NCBI GenBank assembly: GCA_033439295.1 | Contig: JAVTLE010000014.1 | Coordinates: 1-64,000 of the forward strand | Length of the DNA: 64,000 nt | Source: Deuterostichococcus epilithicus | Taxonomy: Eukaryota > Chlorophyta > Trebouxiophyceae > Prasiolales > Stichococcaceae | Direction of reading: 5' to 3' | The notes under the pieces: model-generated | Database searches by the model: none | Told to the model about the DNA's origin: nothing | The model's input: the letters and a program-made list of their open reading frames with translations, nothing else | Translations under genes and position numbers: made by a program | Part shown: positions 11,001 to 23,470 of the stretch, piece by piece | How the letters are laid out: each line of letters begins with the position of its first letter | How positions within the stretch are numbered: position 1 is the stretch's first letter

Positions 11001-14000
11001 CGCAGTCGACGTCGAGGCGCTCTGCGGCAGCGGCGCGATGGCGTTGCCGCGGCTGCCACGGCCCGGGACGCCGCCGGCGCTGTTCGAAAACCCTACCTTC
11101 GAGGACTCGGCTGACGACTGCTTCAGCACGCCCGTCCTGGCAGCGCCGCTCGGCACGCCGCCCTGCCCCTTCCTGCTGCGTGCCAGCGACGCTGCCGGCG
11201 CCACTGCCGCCAGCGACGCGGAGCAGGGCAGCGGCAACGGCGGTGTCAATATGCCCTGGCGGCAGCAGCAGTGCTCCTTTGATTGCGACCTCCCCGGTGG
11301 TAGCAGCGGCGGCAGCGCTGAGGGCGTTGTGGATGAGGTGCAAGGCTGCCTGGCGGCTGGCGCGCTCGCGCGGCAGGCGGCGCTCGCCCGCATCCAGCAG
11401 CTGAAGCGGCAGGTGCGTCAAATTTCCAGGAGTTTCTGGAGACCCTGTTCTGCTGCCATCGTCATGCCGCTCGATGCTCGTCCATGAGCTGCAACGCCAG
11501 CTATCGGCACTGACTGGAGCCCTTTGACTTGCGCCCCTCCCTGCCTGAATGGCCATCTGTCCTACGATGTACGCAGGCAGCGGCTCTCGTCTCGTCAGAG
11601 CTCGTGCGCGACAGGCTCCTTTTCCAGTCCCTTTCTTGAGCATCATGGGGTGCTGTCGTGCTGCAGACTGCTGCGGCAGAAGAGGTGCGGCGTGCTGTAG
11701 TCGACGAGCTGGCCGCGGCGCAGGCGCGGGCCGCAGACGCTGTCCGCAACAGCGGCTTGGCAGCAGAACAGGCCGCGGTGTGGGAGGGGCGCGCCGCCGG
11801 CCTGCTGGCCAGGGTGAGACGCGGGCACACCTGCATGAGCGCATGGGGTGGCAGCTGGCGTGTCTCAGTTTTGTTGAGTGGAACACTGCACCGTCGAGGG
11901 CAAGGTGCGTCCACAATTTGGAAACGTTTTTGCCCTGAGCATTCCCCACAGTGGCAGCAAGGAAATGCGACTCCTCTTCGTTGGCGGTGGCCTGCTCAGA
12001 GCATCTGGCGGGACCGCAAGTCATCATACACGGATTCCCACCTTTGGCATCTGGGCTGATAGACACTTGTGTGCTGGACTTGCAGGTCCACCAGCTGGAA
12101 GCTGCCGTGCAGCAGCAGGCGGAGGCGCTGGACGATGCGGCGGCGGCAGCGGCAGAACAGGACGCCCGCATGGAGCAGCTGCATGCTGCCGCAGTCGAAG
12201 CTTCCGCAGACGCCACTGCGGCGCGGTCCTTGGTTGCTTGCGGCGCAGCCGAGGCCACCGCCGCTGCGCAGGCCCGCGGGACGATTGCCGCGGCGGTGCA
12301 GGCCGAAGTAGAGGCGCTGAATCAGCGACTGCGGGGCGCCAAGGCCGCGCTGGGGGAGTCCAACTTTGGGCTGCTGGCAGCAGCGGACGCCGCGGCCGGC
12401 GTGCTGGCGGCGTCGCAGGAGGGAGCCAGCAGCAGCGCAGGAGGCGGCGGCGCCGCGGCGGCAGCGGCACCACTGCTGACGCCCGGAAGCTTGGATGCTC
12501 TGCGAAACCTGCAGGTGAGGTCTCGGGCCTCGGCTGATGTTCCCTGCAACTCCGACCTGATACCACCTGCCCCCGCAGTTAACAGGTACGTCCGAATTGC
12601 GGGCAAGCACCTGCAACTTCTAGCTGGTTCGCTTGGCAAGTGCACAGCATCTGTCTGGAGTCAGGGTTGGCCTGTTGACGAACGAATCTGGCATCTCGCG
12701 TTCAGGCGCGCATCTGCAGCGCCAAAGCCGCATGCAAGGCTCTGCTGCCCGTGCCTCGGCAGCCCGCGCCGGCCGCAGCCTTGTCGTGTGGCCGGCCCGG
12801 CACACCTGAACCGCACCAGCCGCCCCCTCAGCTGCAGCGAGGCGGCACTGGCAGCCCCGGCGGCAGCCACCCCCTGGAGGCTGGCCCTGCGTCGCCGCGC
12901 ACACCGCAGCCGGGCGGCGAGGCGCTGGCAGCGGCGCATGATCTGCGGCAGCTGCTCGGCTTGCCATCAGACGCCGTGGCGATGCTGGCAGAGCGCACCC
13001 GCACCATCCAGGTGCGCAGCGGCTTGCCTTTGCCTTCACATAGGTTCGGGGAACTCCGGTTCTTGGAGTTGCATGGTCCTTGCAGTGCAGGCGGGTCATG
13101 CATTCCTGCGGCTGCGCTTCCTCGATGCCTTCGAGGTTGCTGCGTGTCCGGCACCGCTCGCTGATGCTTTTGCCGAGTCACACAGCACCCGGCATGCAGG
13201 TGGCGTTCTGCCGGCAGACGGCAGCGGCAGACGTGCATATCGGACAGGTGGCCCAGGCGTCAGCAGGTGTAGCCGCGGCGCTGCAGACGCTGGCGTATGC
13301 CACCGGAAAGCCGCTGCCCGCTGACTTCTGTGCTGCCGCGACGGCAGCGGAGCCGCTGCCGCCAGCCGAGGGCGGTGTGCCGCTGCCACGCGGCAGGCTG
13401 CCATCAACGGCGACCTGCAGCGGCGCTGGCGCAGCGGAGGGCCAGCCTGCTGGAAGCGCGCCAGCATGCCTGCTGGCGGCCACACGCCAGCTCGAAGAGG
13501 CGGCGGCGGCAGCAGCCGGCATGCACGCCCGGCAGGAGGAACGGCTGCACCAGGCATCACACGAGCGCACTGCCGCAGCACGCCGCATCGCACATCTGCA
13601 GGTGCATTGTGGTCCCGTTGCAATGAGACACTGGTGAAGTGGCCTGTGCCTGCGGTCGAAGGTCTCTCGGAATTTTCGCCCTGCCTGCCGACGCGGTCCT
13701 GGTTGGCGGACCTGGCGCTGCCTTCGAGCGTCCGTGCGGGTCATGTCACATGGCAGAACGTTCGGATCATCGTGTCGATGCGAAGACCAAAGTCACGCTA
13801 GCCTGGCGCTGGCACATGATGCCGTTTGATGTTCTCTTGCGCAGGACGATCTTGCGCAAGCATATGCACGGACAGCAGCAGTGTCGGACGCGGTGTTCGC
13901 CAAGCAACAGCAGCAGGATGCGCAGCAGGCGGAGCTGCGGGCGTGCCGGCGGGAGCTGCATTGTGCCCAGCAGCGGCTGGCGGCGGTGCAGGCGGAACTC

Positions 14001-15983
14001 GACGTGGCGGAAGCGGCTGCAGCGGCGGCGGAGGATGCGACAGCGGCAGCCAGGGGCGACCTCGTGGCCTGCCAGGCGGAGCTGCAGGTGTTTGGGACCG
14101 TCTGTGTTCTGCATCGGTGATGGTTGGCTGCATGCAGAGACCGGGCCACGCGCGCTCTGTTGCGCCATGCAGCATGGTGGAATGCAGTCTGTGCACGACG
14201 AGGTGATGAATCAGCAGGACTGCAAGCTGCCGGTTCAAGTTTGTCGTGATGCATGAATCAAACATTATGCAATGCAAGGTAGCTTTAATTTGTCAGGACG
14301 AACAGCCTCCTGCGAGTGAACTCGGGAAGAAAACACCTGACCTGCGACCCTGCGCCATGCAGGCAGCAGCCGATGCCGCCAGCACGCGCATGTCGGATGC
14401 CGCTGATGCCGCCGCCGCTGCCAGGGTGCTGATGCCCAGCGTCGACACCCAGACAACCACTTGCGCGTTTGCCTGCGCCGGCACGCAGCAGCTGCACAGT
14501 CCAGCTGGGATTGGTACAATGGTATCACCTGTTGGGACTGCCCATGTGACTTCGCCTGTGTCTCCTGCCATAAATGCACTGTCATCACCGAACCCAATCG
14601 GTTGAGAGCTCCAGCAGATGCTTTGGGGACGTGCAGGATGATGCGCTTGGCAGTGCATCCGAGCAAAACCTCCAGCGGCGGCTGGCACAGTTTGAGGCGT
14701 CGGCGGAAGCGCTTGCGGCGGAGCGCGGCAGCGTGCTTGCGCTGCAGGCCGAGGTGGCCCGGCTGCAGCAGCACACCGCAGAGCAGCAGCGACAGGAAGC
14801 AGAAGGACGGCAGGCGGCAACGGCACGGCTGGCTCGGGCCGAGGGGCGGCAGCAGCAGGCGGCTGAGCAGCTGGAAGCCGCGAACGCGGCGAGGAGGGAT
14901 GCGGAGGGGGCCAGGGCCGCAGCAGAGGCGGGCAGAGCAGCGGCCGACTCGGCTGCCGCCGCCCGCGGCAGGGAACTGTCCGACCTGCGCGTCAGGTGTG
15001 CACCGCTCCCTTGCTCTATTGAACGACAGCTGGCCTGATGCCATCGAACCTGCTTTCTGATCGAGTGCGGCTGAGGATGCGCTGCACTGCCCGCGGCTCC
15101 CGTCCCTGCTTTGCAGTATTCCAGCTCATTTCAAAGTCTCGAAAGTCGCTGTTGACCACTCGCGGCTGCCTCACAGGCTCAAGCGGACTGCAGCACAGCT
15201 GCGGGCAGCAGAGGCGGCCCAGCAGCAGGCGCTTGCCGCGGTGTCAGACGCTGACCGGCGACTGCGAGATCAGGGCGTCGAGCTTGCGGCCGCTCGGGAC
15301 GCTGCAAGAGCTGCCCGGAAGGTAAAGCCTGTGCTGTTAGAGATCTGGTGCCAATCGATCTTATCTCCTCGGATCTCGAGCCCGCATATCTGTGCGTAAT
15401 TTTGCCTGTGCAGCTTCACACTTTCTCTACTCATGCGGAAGCAGAACACCTGCATCCTTTTTGCTCGTGCTGGGTCGCTGCTGATGGAACAATTCTGCTT
15501 GAGATGTTGTGCAGGAGTTTCAGAAGCTGAGGGCGGCGGCGGGCGAGCAGCAGCCTGCGGAGGAGGTGGGCGCATCGGCGGCGCTGGAGTGGCTGCTCGA
15601 TGCGGAGGCGGCGCTTCGGTCTTGAAGCTCCTCCCATGCTATGTCTGAACGGTGAGCCACTGTGCGGCGCGGGAGGGTGGCAGAGAATCTCAGTGCGCAG
15701 GAGCGCAAGTGGAGGCAGTCTTCCAGTTGCGCTGCAAGTACCGAGGATGTGGCTGCACCAACCTGGTCCCCGAGCTTTGCTGAGCCTTTTCTTGAGCATC
15801 ACACCTGAATCTGCTGTCCCTGCACAACATGCCTACTGCCCCTCACCGTGCAGGCTGACAGGCGACAAGGCGGCGCTCCAGGCAAAACTTCCAGGGTCCG
15901 ATGCTGTCCTGCAGCGCACTCGCCGGCAGCTAGAAGGTGAGGCCCTGCGCACTGCTGTCGACTCGCTCAAGGAAAATCTGTGA
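8033..15983 (+). CDS. Large alanine-rich coiled-coil protein, unknown function
   Basis: Seventeen exons: 8033-8653, 8842-9027, 9339-9518, 9760-9972, 10171-10332, 10508-10642, 10876-11412, 11667-11813, 12086-12514, 12706-13011, 13200-13601, 13845-14087, 14363 to about 14521, 14637-14995, 15177-15321, 15515-15618, 15854-15983. The lengths keep one frame and give about 1485 residues. The N-terminus (about 200 residues) is Ser/Pro/Gln-rich. Almost everything after it is heptad-like, rich in Ala, Glu, Gln and Arg (for example QLQKANAEAVEAVATQQRAA). A less helical Ser/Gly/Pro segment lies in the long seventh exon. I see no motor head, kinase, membrane segment or other named domain. Such proteins are often structural (centrosome, basal body, Golgi tether), but that is only an analogy. 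The donor of exon 13 is uncertain (14521 or about 14545), and so is the true 3' end. Confidence 0.7.
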
Positions 15984-17796
15984 AGTGTTGTGAAGGCAAC
16001 TTGTACGTCTGCAGGATCAATCCTGTGTGTATGAGACGATCCTGTGTGTGTCAGGCGAGACACGTGTGCTGCCCTTGCAGACTCAGCTCGTCTGCTCTGA
16101 TGCCGGTGCAGGGGCAGATGCGTTGCGCTCTGATGCTGAAGCGCCAACCGTAAAGGCGCAGGCGGGGCTGGGACCTGGCGCTCATTGAGACGGCGGACGC
16201 ACGCGACCTGCTCGCCTGCGCCATGGCTGCCGAACAGGCGGGCCTGCCGGGCTCGACTTTCTGAGATTCTGTGTGGCAAATCCAATGGCGTTCACGCGAT
16301 TCTTGGCTGAACGCCCATGCGCACGTCTGCGTGCTACTATTGTTTTCCCCTTCGTTTGGCGGCAACAGCAGGAGGCGGCATCCAGCACCATCCCAGCTGC
16401 TCTCGGGGTTCTTCAGGGCAAGGTCGGCATGAATTATCACTTGTATTCTTGGTAACACAGGCGGGGCGGCGGCGCAACCCCTCCCGCAAGCAGCGTACGC
16501 CGCGGCGCCTGCCGCAGCCTCTCGGCCTGGAAGACGCCGAAGTCCCCACGCCGCTGCAGCCGACACGGCTGCCTTTCGGCCACATGGAAGTTGCGCCGAG
16601 CGATGGGGCCGGCCGCCACTCGCTGGGCTGCCAGGTGGTTCCGCCTCGCACAATGCCTCTGAACCAACCCAGATCTGCTGCAGCTGAAGTGTGGTCTGTG
16701 TCAGCAGCACAGTCCGTAGTTGGAGCGCAGCCTGCAAAGTCAACAGTGGCACAGACAGATCCGCACCTCTTTGGCCACTAGGACGAGGATGCAGCGCCGC
16801 CGCCGTCGCCGCTTGCGCCTGCCACGCCGGAGGGCTGCAACGCTGGCGACTGCCGAATGCAGACTCATCTGCCACGCTGCTAGCGCCATTCGTCGATGTA
16901 GCCGCCCAGCTGGCGCAACTGCAAGGCCGCCATACCAACCTGCTGTCCCCCAGCAGGTGTGCCCCACTGGACCTGACACAATTGTCAGTAACTGAACACT
17001 AATGGCGTATAGCTGCAGCATCTGTGTCGCAACAGGTTTCAGGCTTAGCTGGGGACATTTGCACTGAAAGTTTGCCGCCTGCACCTAGTTGCTCCTGCCG
17101 AAATTCCGAACACATCATGCGCTGCACGCACGGCTCCAACGGACAGCACGGCACGGCACAGCGCTGGGTGGCAGCCGCGCACTGCTTTTTCAGGCTCTCA
17201 ACCTAGCTCCTTCTGTTGTCTGCAGGAGCAGTCTGCCACCAAACATGTGCAGTTGTAGGCAGACAGTGGCGTGCCGTCAGCGGGATGCAGCAGCAGCAGC
17301 AGCAGCAGCTGCGGGAGACAGTCGCGCAGCGCAGGCGGCCGCACGACACTGGCGGGCATGGGCCAAACACCACCGCAGTGCAGCACCCTAGCAGCACAGC
17401 GGCATTTGTCGCAGGCCTGCCACATCGAGGCGGTGCAGACGCTGCCGGCACAGCAGGCGGAGGCCGCGGCGACAGCCGACGCTGCGTCGCGCCTGCGGCA
17501 CAATGCTGCAGCAACAGCAGGGCAGTCTGCCCAGGCGCTGGCGATGAGCCGTGCGAAGGTGGGTGACATCGCCGAATGGTTTGCAGTGGCGCAGCGGCAG
17601 GCAGCATCAGCACGGCTCAGCACGGCGCTGTCGCGTTTCCGCCAAGCTGCAGGAGCTCATAGGCTTCGATCGCCGCTGTGCTGCCGCGGCGGACGGGTTG
17701 ACGGCTGCGGAGCTTGCTTCCCTTCGAGCCCAGCTGACTGCGGCCGAGGCAGACAGCGACGAGAGCAAGGCTGAGGTCACACTGCGCTTCTCATGA
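15984..17796 (+). other. Coding-like segments after the coiled-coil gene, unresolved
   Basis: Several plus-strand stretches look coding but do not join into one frame. One near 16161-16263 reads WDLALIETADARDLLACAMA. One near 16461-16640 contains GLEDAEVPTPLQP. One near 17420-17560 is Ala/Gln-rich and helical. The last, 17644-17796, begins KLQELIGFDRR and ends in a stop. They resemble the composition of the preceding coiled-coil protein. They may be its true 3' exons, reached by splicing past the stop at 15983, or a separate short gene, or a decayed tail. A CAG/GCA run lies at about 17286-17310. Confidence 0.35.
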
Positions 17797-18223
17797 CAGT
17801 TATCTGAACCAGCATGGCCCTGCCCACCTTACCCGCTATTGCGGAGCTGCGGAGCTGGCACTGCTGGACATTCGATGATGCCCCCTTCAGCGAGGGATGG
17901 TCATTTCTCGGGACGTGCATGCACGTCATTGCAGCGTTGTAAACGTGTAAGCGCCTCGAATGCCGATAGAGCTTGGGGTCTGTTCCTGCATCCGAGCGTC
18001 TGGATATCGGCCGGGTGGTGCCAAACGCGCAGCGTGACCTTAGCGTTGAACCTCGCAACTTCACGAGCCCAGGATCTGACTACAGAAGTCGCTCGCTGAT
18101 ATAGCGGCGGAAAGCCTTTCCAGCCCTGCTGCCATGCTGCGCCTCCATAACGGTAACCGATGCCTGCGCAGAATTCGTGCGTCGTGATTGGCAGAGTTCC
18201 TGCCGCATGCTATATGGCAGAGC
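17797..18223. other. Intergenic gap
   Basis: Follows the last coding-like segment and precedes the beta-propeller gene. It presumably holds that gene's promoter. No gene or repeat is recognisable. Confidence 0.5.
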
Positions 18224-21200
18224 ATGGCCGCAGACACCGTGATTCAAGTGGCTGGGCACTCGCTTGCAGGGACGGTTAGGTGCTCACGCCACAGAACGGG
18301 CTGCCTTCAGCGTACAGCAGTGCTTCTAGTGGCGCTAGTGGGCGCGACACTGGCACCGCAGACAGCGGCTCAGGCGTCATCCACATTTGGCGCGCAGTCG
18401 GTGCTGCAGTATCACAGAAACGCGGCAAAGGACGGTTACTACGTCGACGCCAGTCTGCAAGGTCTGTACTCTTTTAAAAAATCCTGCGAGTGATGCACCA
18501 CCGCTCTGATGTTCATCAGTGGTGGCGCCATCCGCCTCAGCGGCGGCTGGCACCAGTCCCTTGGCCAGCATGCACGAGCGCATCGGCTTCGTGCCTGCAG
18601 GCCTCAATCCGGCGCGGACGGAGCAGCTTTTGGGCATCGCAACGCCGCTGCAGGGTCAGTCTTATGCTCAGGTACTGTATGTCGACCGCGGCTCGCTCAC
18701 GGATGACCTGATCATCACGGCCACACAGGAGAACCTCGTCACCGCTGCCTCCGCGGCCACCGGCGAGGTACGCAATTCTGGCACGCAGAGTCGGCGAAAG
18801 TACGATCATCTTTGGGATGCAGCGATCCTGCGGTAGCTGCATGGCACATTTTGAAAGCACTGGAAGCCGCCTGAAAGGCCGGTACAGTCTCTGGCGCAGT
18901 CGCACAAATACAATGCTGTGGCATCAAAAGAATGAAGGCGCCAGCTGAAACTTATGCATCAGGGCCGTGCGGTTGTGCTGCCAAGCGCAGCGCCCCAACC
19001 CTGTTGCCGTGAGCGCAGGTGGTCTGGCAGAAACAGCTCGCAGACCCAGTGCCCTCTGGGGCGCTGCCATGTGGCAACATCAGCCCGTTCGTGGGCATCA
19101 CCTCGACGCCGGTGATAGACCCTGCCAGCGGCGCGCTGGTGGTCAGCGCCAAGACGAGCAACGACAGCGGCACGACGCAGCAGTACCAGTTCTTTGCAAT
19201 GCACGTGGTCAATGGCACCAGCCTGCCCGGCTTTCCTGTGGACGTCGGCGCAGGTCAGCAGCCTGACTTTGGGTGTTCTGCCGACAGCAGGCGGTCTCCA
19301 GGGGTCGCTTTGCAGTCTGCATCCTGACAGGAAGGAGGTTCGGCATGCACATGAAAACCCTGCAGCAAAAAGCTTGTGGCAGGGGCGACCGCAGAGCTTA
19401 TGCAATTGCCAACCAGCACCCCCAGCCCCTGTTGCCTGGTGCGCTTGTGCCTTGTTGACGTCGGCAACGAGTGTTCGCCTTGCGATCATGCAGCCCTGGC
19501 AGAGAAGGGCATCGTCTTCAATGCGCCGGCACAGCTGCAGCGCGGAGGGCTGCTGCTGCTGGACGGCGTCGCCTACGCCGGCTACGGCGGCAACTCCGGC
19601 GACTGCCAAGAATGTGAGTTGGCTGATACGCAGCTGCTGCTCTGCTTGCCGAACCGATCGACGCGCTGAGCACTGTGGCCACAGTTCCGCGAGGGTCTGG
19701 CGGCCGCGTCATAGGAGTGGAAAGAGGCGGCCAACAGCGGCGCCCAGGGCTGCCAGCATGCCCAGTTGGAGAGGTGCAGGGTGGCCTTGCGCATCGCACA
19801 GATGCCAGGTGTGGAGGCTGCTGTCTGGGATCTGAGACCTCGGGCTGTCTGCTGTGCAGACCGCGGCCGCGTCGTTGGAGTGGACATCACGACGCCGTCC
19901 TCAGTATACAGCTTCAACACGACCGCCAACAAGGGCGGTGCGTCACACATCCGACCCTGCCCTCAAACGCCTTGCCTTTCCAGTTTCGACTTCTCGACTG
20001 ACCATCCTGTCAATGTGCGTCGTCACATCCTTCAATTGCCAGAAATGCCGTCCTCAGGGCTAGGGTGCCAGGGGCCAGGGCTGTTAGTGTGTGTGCGCCT
20101 GTGCTGCAGCCATCTGGGCGCCCGGCGGCCCATCCAGCGATGGCACCTCCATCTTCGTTGGCACTGGCAACACCGCAGGCACGTCCACAGGCACCCTACA
20201 GCTCGTTTCACCCTGCTCGACACCCCTTTGTTGAAGTTGCACACCGCACCGCAGATCTCTCCGCTGTGATGGGCAGCCAGTTGTATGTTCCATATGTGCT
20301 GTGGAACGACAGCAGCTGCATGTCGCATCAGCATCAGTCGCTGCTTCTGGGGCACCTGTGAGTCGCATTTTCCACGGATGCAGGCGCAACAGAGTTCTCG
20401 GAGGGCAACGCGGTGCTGCGCCTGCCGTCAGACCTAATGTATGACGACAGCGAGTCCGAGTTCTTTGCGCCCTCCAACTGGTGTGCTTCGCTGGGGAAGG
20501 GCCATTTGCCGGGGAAGGGCCATTCTGATCAGGCTCATCTGCTGCAGCACGTTGCCGCAGTCTTTTCGTCCTAGAACAGCGTCCGCGTCTGGCTGCCCGC
20601 CACCGGCGAGCGCAGGCGTAGGCGAAAGCGGGCACCAGGTCTTGTGCCACACCCTGGACCACACGACAGCAGCCTCGCCGCATGGGTACCTCGGGTCATC
20701 CCTCTTTTGCTTGTCCGTCGTCAACCTACCGACTCGACTCGTCGGTAACGCCTGCGCCTCCCTTGCGCAGGCTGCACCTGGACGATGTGGACCTGGACCT
20801 GGGCACCGCCGGGCCCACGGTCCTCAATCTGCCGGGCTCGACGCCTGAGGAGCTGGTTCTCGTCTGCGGCAAGGAGGGGATCTGCTACCTGCTGGACAGG
20901 TCTGAGTCCCCTTGACAGCTGTGACGGCAGCTGTGGCGGCCTGGATCTCTGGCTGCTTGGGTCTGGGGAAGCTGGCTTTGTCTCGCTGGCTGAGGGTGCA
21001 TAGACCACCTGCCAACGGCAGGCGCCTGTTGCGGTGGGTGTTTTCTGACGGGGCCTGTGCTTCCTTGATCGCCTTCCCCAGGGCTGTCGGTGTCGCAGCC
21101 GTCTGCGGTTTCGCTATGAAGGTTGGCGTTAGGCAAGTCGCCGGCGGCCGGCCAACGCATCATTGGGTGGCAGCCTTCGTATGCAGGGCAGCTGTTCACG

Positions 21201-23470
21201 TTTCCTGTCTGCGTCCTCCGCTTCCGACTCGCGAGCATGGATTCTTTCTCTTGATCGTGGAGCTTGACGCATTGCTGGACTGTCGTGCTGTGCTGGCGTT
21301 GTGGACAGGACCAACCTGGGCGGGTTTGACAGCAGCGTTGCCAGCGCGACCGTGAGCAGCAGCGTCATCATCACAGCGCCTGCAATCTACAACTCGTCAG
21401 GCGACACCTACGCCGTCATCCGGGGCGCTGGGTCGGACTGTCCGGGCGGCGTCTCGGGCGACCTCATCGGCCTCAAGTGAGCCTGTTGATTCGGATGGAC
21501 GTGGCCCCAATCAAAACCTCGATGAGCTGCTCACAGTTCTCGGTCGACTGGTCACCGTCCTCGGATGGACCCTCGCAAGCTAGGCAGAGGCAGAGACAAC
21601 TGTGTCTACGGTCGCTGCTGTTGCAATGTTGCAGGGCCGGCCTGGTGTGGGGCGCAAAATCTAGCAGTATCAGGCCTTCCCGCAGTTTTCAGGCCATACA
21701 TGCATGGTCTCGGTGCAGCTCGTTCGTGAATGTGCGGCTCGACTTGCAGGCTCACCCCGGGCGACCCGCCGAGCATCAGCACCGCGTGGTGCGCAAATGC
21801 CACCGCAAAGGGCAATCCTGCGATCGCCACCTCCCCGACTGCAGGCGCGCACGGAAGCCTCGGCTTACACATGTCTACCACAGCCCTGAACACCGTTGCA
21901 TGAGTGTTTGCAGGCGCAGGCGAGTGTGTTCTGCGACATCCGGGTGCTTGAGCCCTGCAGACACTTAGAATGAATGCAGGGCAGCGCGTCCCCTGCAGCA
22001 GGACACCTTCCCATCATGATATGCACCGCCCTTTGGCATCTTGCTGGTCACGACGCTGCACTGGTGACTAGAGTGGCGAGGTTCGCGAGCCTTGCATGCC
22101 AACCATGATGCTTGCAAGTCCAAAGCCAATCCGCTGTGAACACCGATGCACTACAGGTGGCCCGGCGACAGTGTGGATCGTGGGCGAGACCGACGGCAGC
22201 GTGTCAGAGTTTGCGGCCGGCGGCGGCACGTCAGGCAATACGCTCAATGCATACGATGGCGAGACCGGCGCGCTACTGTACCAGGTACACCACCCACGCT
22301 GCCGGCTGCGCAATGCTGACAGAAGCTGGCGCGTCTGCACACCTGCACCAAGGCCATCCGCAATCCGCATTCCAGACCTGCTCCAGTAGCGCCTGCAGTA
22401 TGGGTCGTAGATCGTGGCACTGCAGCTGCTCCGGTGGCAGGTGGCTGGGCGTGTATGGCGCAGTGCTGCTGTCCAGGAGCCAGACGCCTGCACCTTGCAT
22501 CCCGGAACGTCAGGGCAGAGGCGACAACGTGCAGAAGTCCCACGTGCATGTCGGGACGCATCCCTGATGAAGCGAGAAGTGTTTTGTTTACACGCAGAGT
22601 CCAGCGCTGGTGGGGTCGGTGGCGAGGTACCACACTCCCATTGAGGCCAAGGGACGCGTGTACGTGGCCACCACCAGCCAGCTGGCCGCCTTCCGCGTCG
22701 GCTCCGGCAACGCCACCTTCGTGGGTGCGCCCTTCCTCCTCCCACCACCCCTTTTCTGCTTTCGCCGCTGGGCAGCTTTAGTCTGCGGCATTTGCCTGCG
22801 CGAGCATGTGGCAGACGAAGTGGCGGACAAGCTCTGCAGCTGCGGCTTCCGATGTCTGTGAGCTTTTGCTCCGGCAACACAACGGCACGCCGCGAGCAGA
22901 ACGACCCCGCAGCATGAGGCGAGCACAGGGGCCTGCAGATGATGACACGAGCCTCGTACTGTTAGGCCTTGATGCGCCTCCAGTCGTACCTTGGCCGCTC
23001 GGACTGAAGTTGCGGTGTGCATGACACGTGTCACAACATACCAGACCTCTTGGTGATATGCCACTTGCAGCGCCGCCAACGCCAGCACCTGTTGCAGTGG
23101 ACAGCAGCAGCAGCGGGTCGGCGCCGGCACCAGCGCCGCAGGCCGCTGTGCGGGGCATCGCCTGCTTATGGCAGGTGCGTCTTCGTGGACAGTCTTGCTT
23201 CCTCAGAGCTCGGCCTGCAAGGCTGAAACCGAGAATGCGCAGCAGGTCGGAAATGGCTGCTGCATCTTTAGATAACCAAGCTGGGTTCCTCAGGCGTCTC
23301 TTTCCACACCGGTTCGGGCATGCGGCAACGGTCACAGCGCATGCCAGTTGGACTTGCCGTGATGCGACGAGGCCTCTGCAGACTCGATGTACTGTTATGT
23401 CCACGTCTTGCAGGCTGTTGTCGGCGCTGCACTGGCTGGAGCAGCTGCGTGCACACCACTGGCGCTCTGA
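18224..23470 (+). CDS. Secreted quinoprotein-type (PQQ-like) beta-propeller protein
   Basis: Fourteen exons: 18224-18461, 18601-18767, 19019-19253, 19503-19613, 19860-19937, 20110-20178, 20384-20480, 20771-20899, 21309-21476, 21750-21844, 22157-22284, 22598-22724, 23071-23174, 23414-23470; about 600 residues in one frame. A hydrophobic stretch near residue 32 ends in QTAAQA-S, a good signal-peptidase site after a long basic lead. The mature protein has the repeat motifs of bacterial-style quinoprotein propellers: QSYAQVLYVD, VGITSTPVIDPASGALVVSA, LLLLDGVAYAGYGG, GRVVGVDITT, GTSIFVGTGN, DLDLGTAGPTVLNLP, GICYLLDR, TVWIVGETDGSVSEF. A Pro/Ser/Ala linker and a hydrophobic last 24 residues (possible membrane or GPI-type anchor) end it. 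Two introns use GC donors (after 20178 and 21844). Cofactor and substrate are unknown. The start is uncertain because the lead is unusually long. Confidence 0.82.

Noticed and set aside
10777-12258. Open frame of about 490 codons on the minus strand
   Set aside because: It runs antisense to exons of the coiled-coil gene and their introns and shows only Ala/Arg/Ser bias. The plus strand has matching splice borders and phases.
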